The notes beneath the pieces are model-generated. The model searched no databases. It was not told the DNA's origin and saw only the letters and a list, made by a program, of their open reading frames with translations. Shown here in pieces: positions 6,416 to 6,419 of a stretch of DNA of 6,419 nt. The DNA is from JAULUH01 sp032111745 (GTDB taxonomy: Bacteria > Chloroflexota > Anaerolineae > JAAEKA01). The position numbers and the translations under genes are program-made. The stretch's first letter is position 1. Each line of letters starts with the position of its first letter. The stretch is taken from the NCBI GenBank assembly GCA_032111745.1, contig JAULUH010000262.1:1-6419 (forward strand), in the 5' to 3' direction.

Positions 6416-6419
6416 GGAG

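Noticed and set aside
6374..6419. CRISPR array at the right edge
   Set aside because: Units are 7 bp at steps of 7-10 bases, with no room for spacers.

Overview
The window is very GC-rich chromosomal DNA. Hand counts of sample lines give about 72-82% GC in most coding stretches and 55-68% in the middle of one gene. Three genes lie on the minus strand and are read from right to left; nothing convincing is coded on the plus strand. The ComEC core motifs (HIIVISGSN, GADSAVTRAAIMG and NPLTLWDVGFQFSFAATLGL) look most like Chloroflexota ComEC proteins as I remember them. The window is therefore probably from a Chloroflexota bacterium, perhaps metagenome-derived. This is inference; there is no rRNA or marker gene to settle it.

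Layout in transcription order. Positions 6419-6057 are non-coding. They hold short CACGAAG-type repeats at the edge, an imperfect 24-bp tandem duplication, a strong promoter-like sequence (TTGACA, 18 bp, GATAAT) inside a long inverted repeat, and a GC-rich leader of about 180 nt. Positions 6056-3564 encode ComEC, the inner-membrane DNA-uptake channel. After a 115-nt gap, 3448-2900 encodes an uncharacterised 182-aa protein with a probable beta-rich body and a proline-rich tail. It overlaps by ATGA with 2903-123, a 926-aa protein that joins an M64 zinc peptidase, a von Willebrand A (VWA) domain with complete MIDAS residues, beta-sandwich regions and a cysteine-containing helical tail. A 14-bp GC-rich hairpin at 12-52 probably ends the transcript.

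How they work together. The 182-aa protein and the M64-VWA protein are translationally coupled and very likely act as a pair: an adhesion or recognition module tied to a metalloprotease. Neither shows an N-terminal signal peptide. ComEC may be on the same transcript, since no terminator is visible in the 115-nt gap, but a functional link to the pair is not evident. The points most worth a second look are the M64-VWA/small-protein pair, a ComEC whose metallo-beta-lactamase domain has lost its metal-binding signatures, the sharp base-composition change inside comEC, and the dyad over its promoter.
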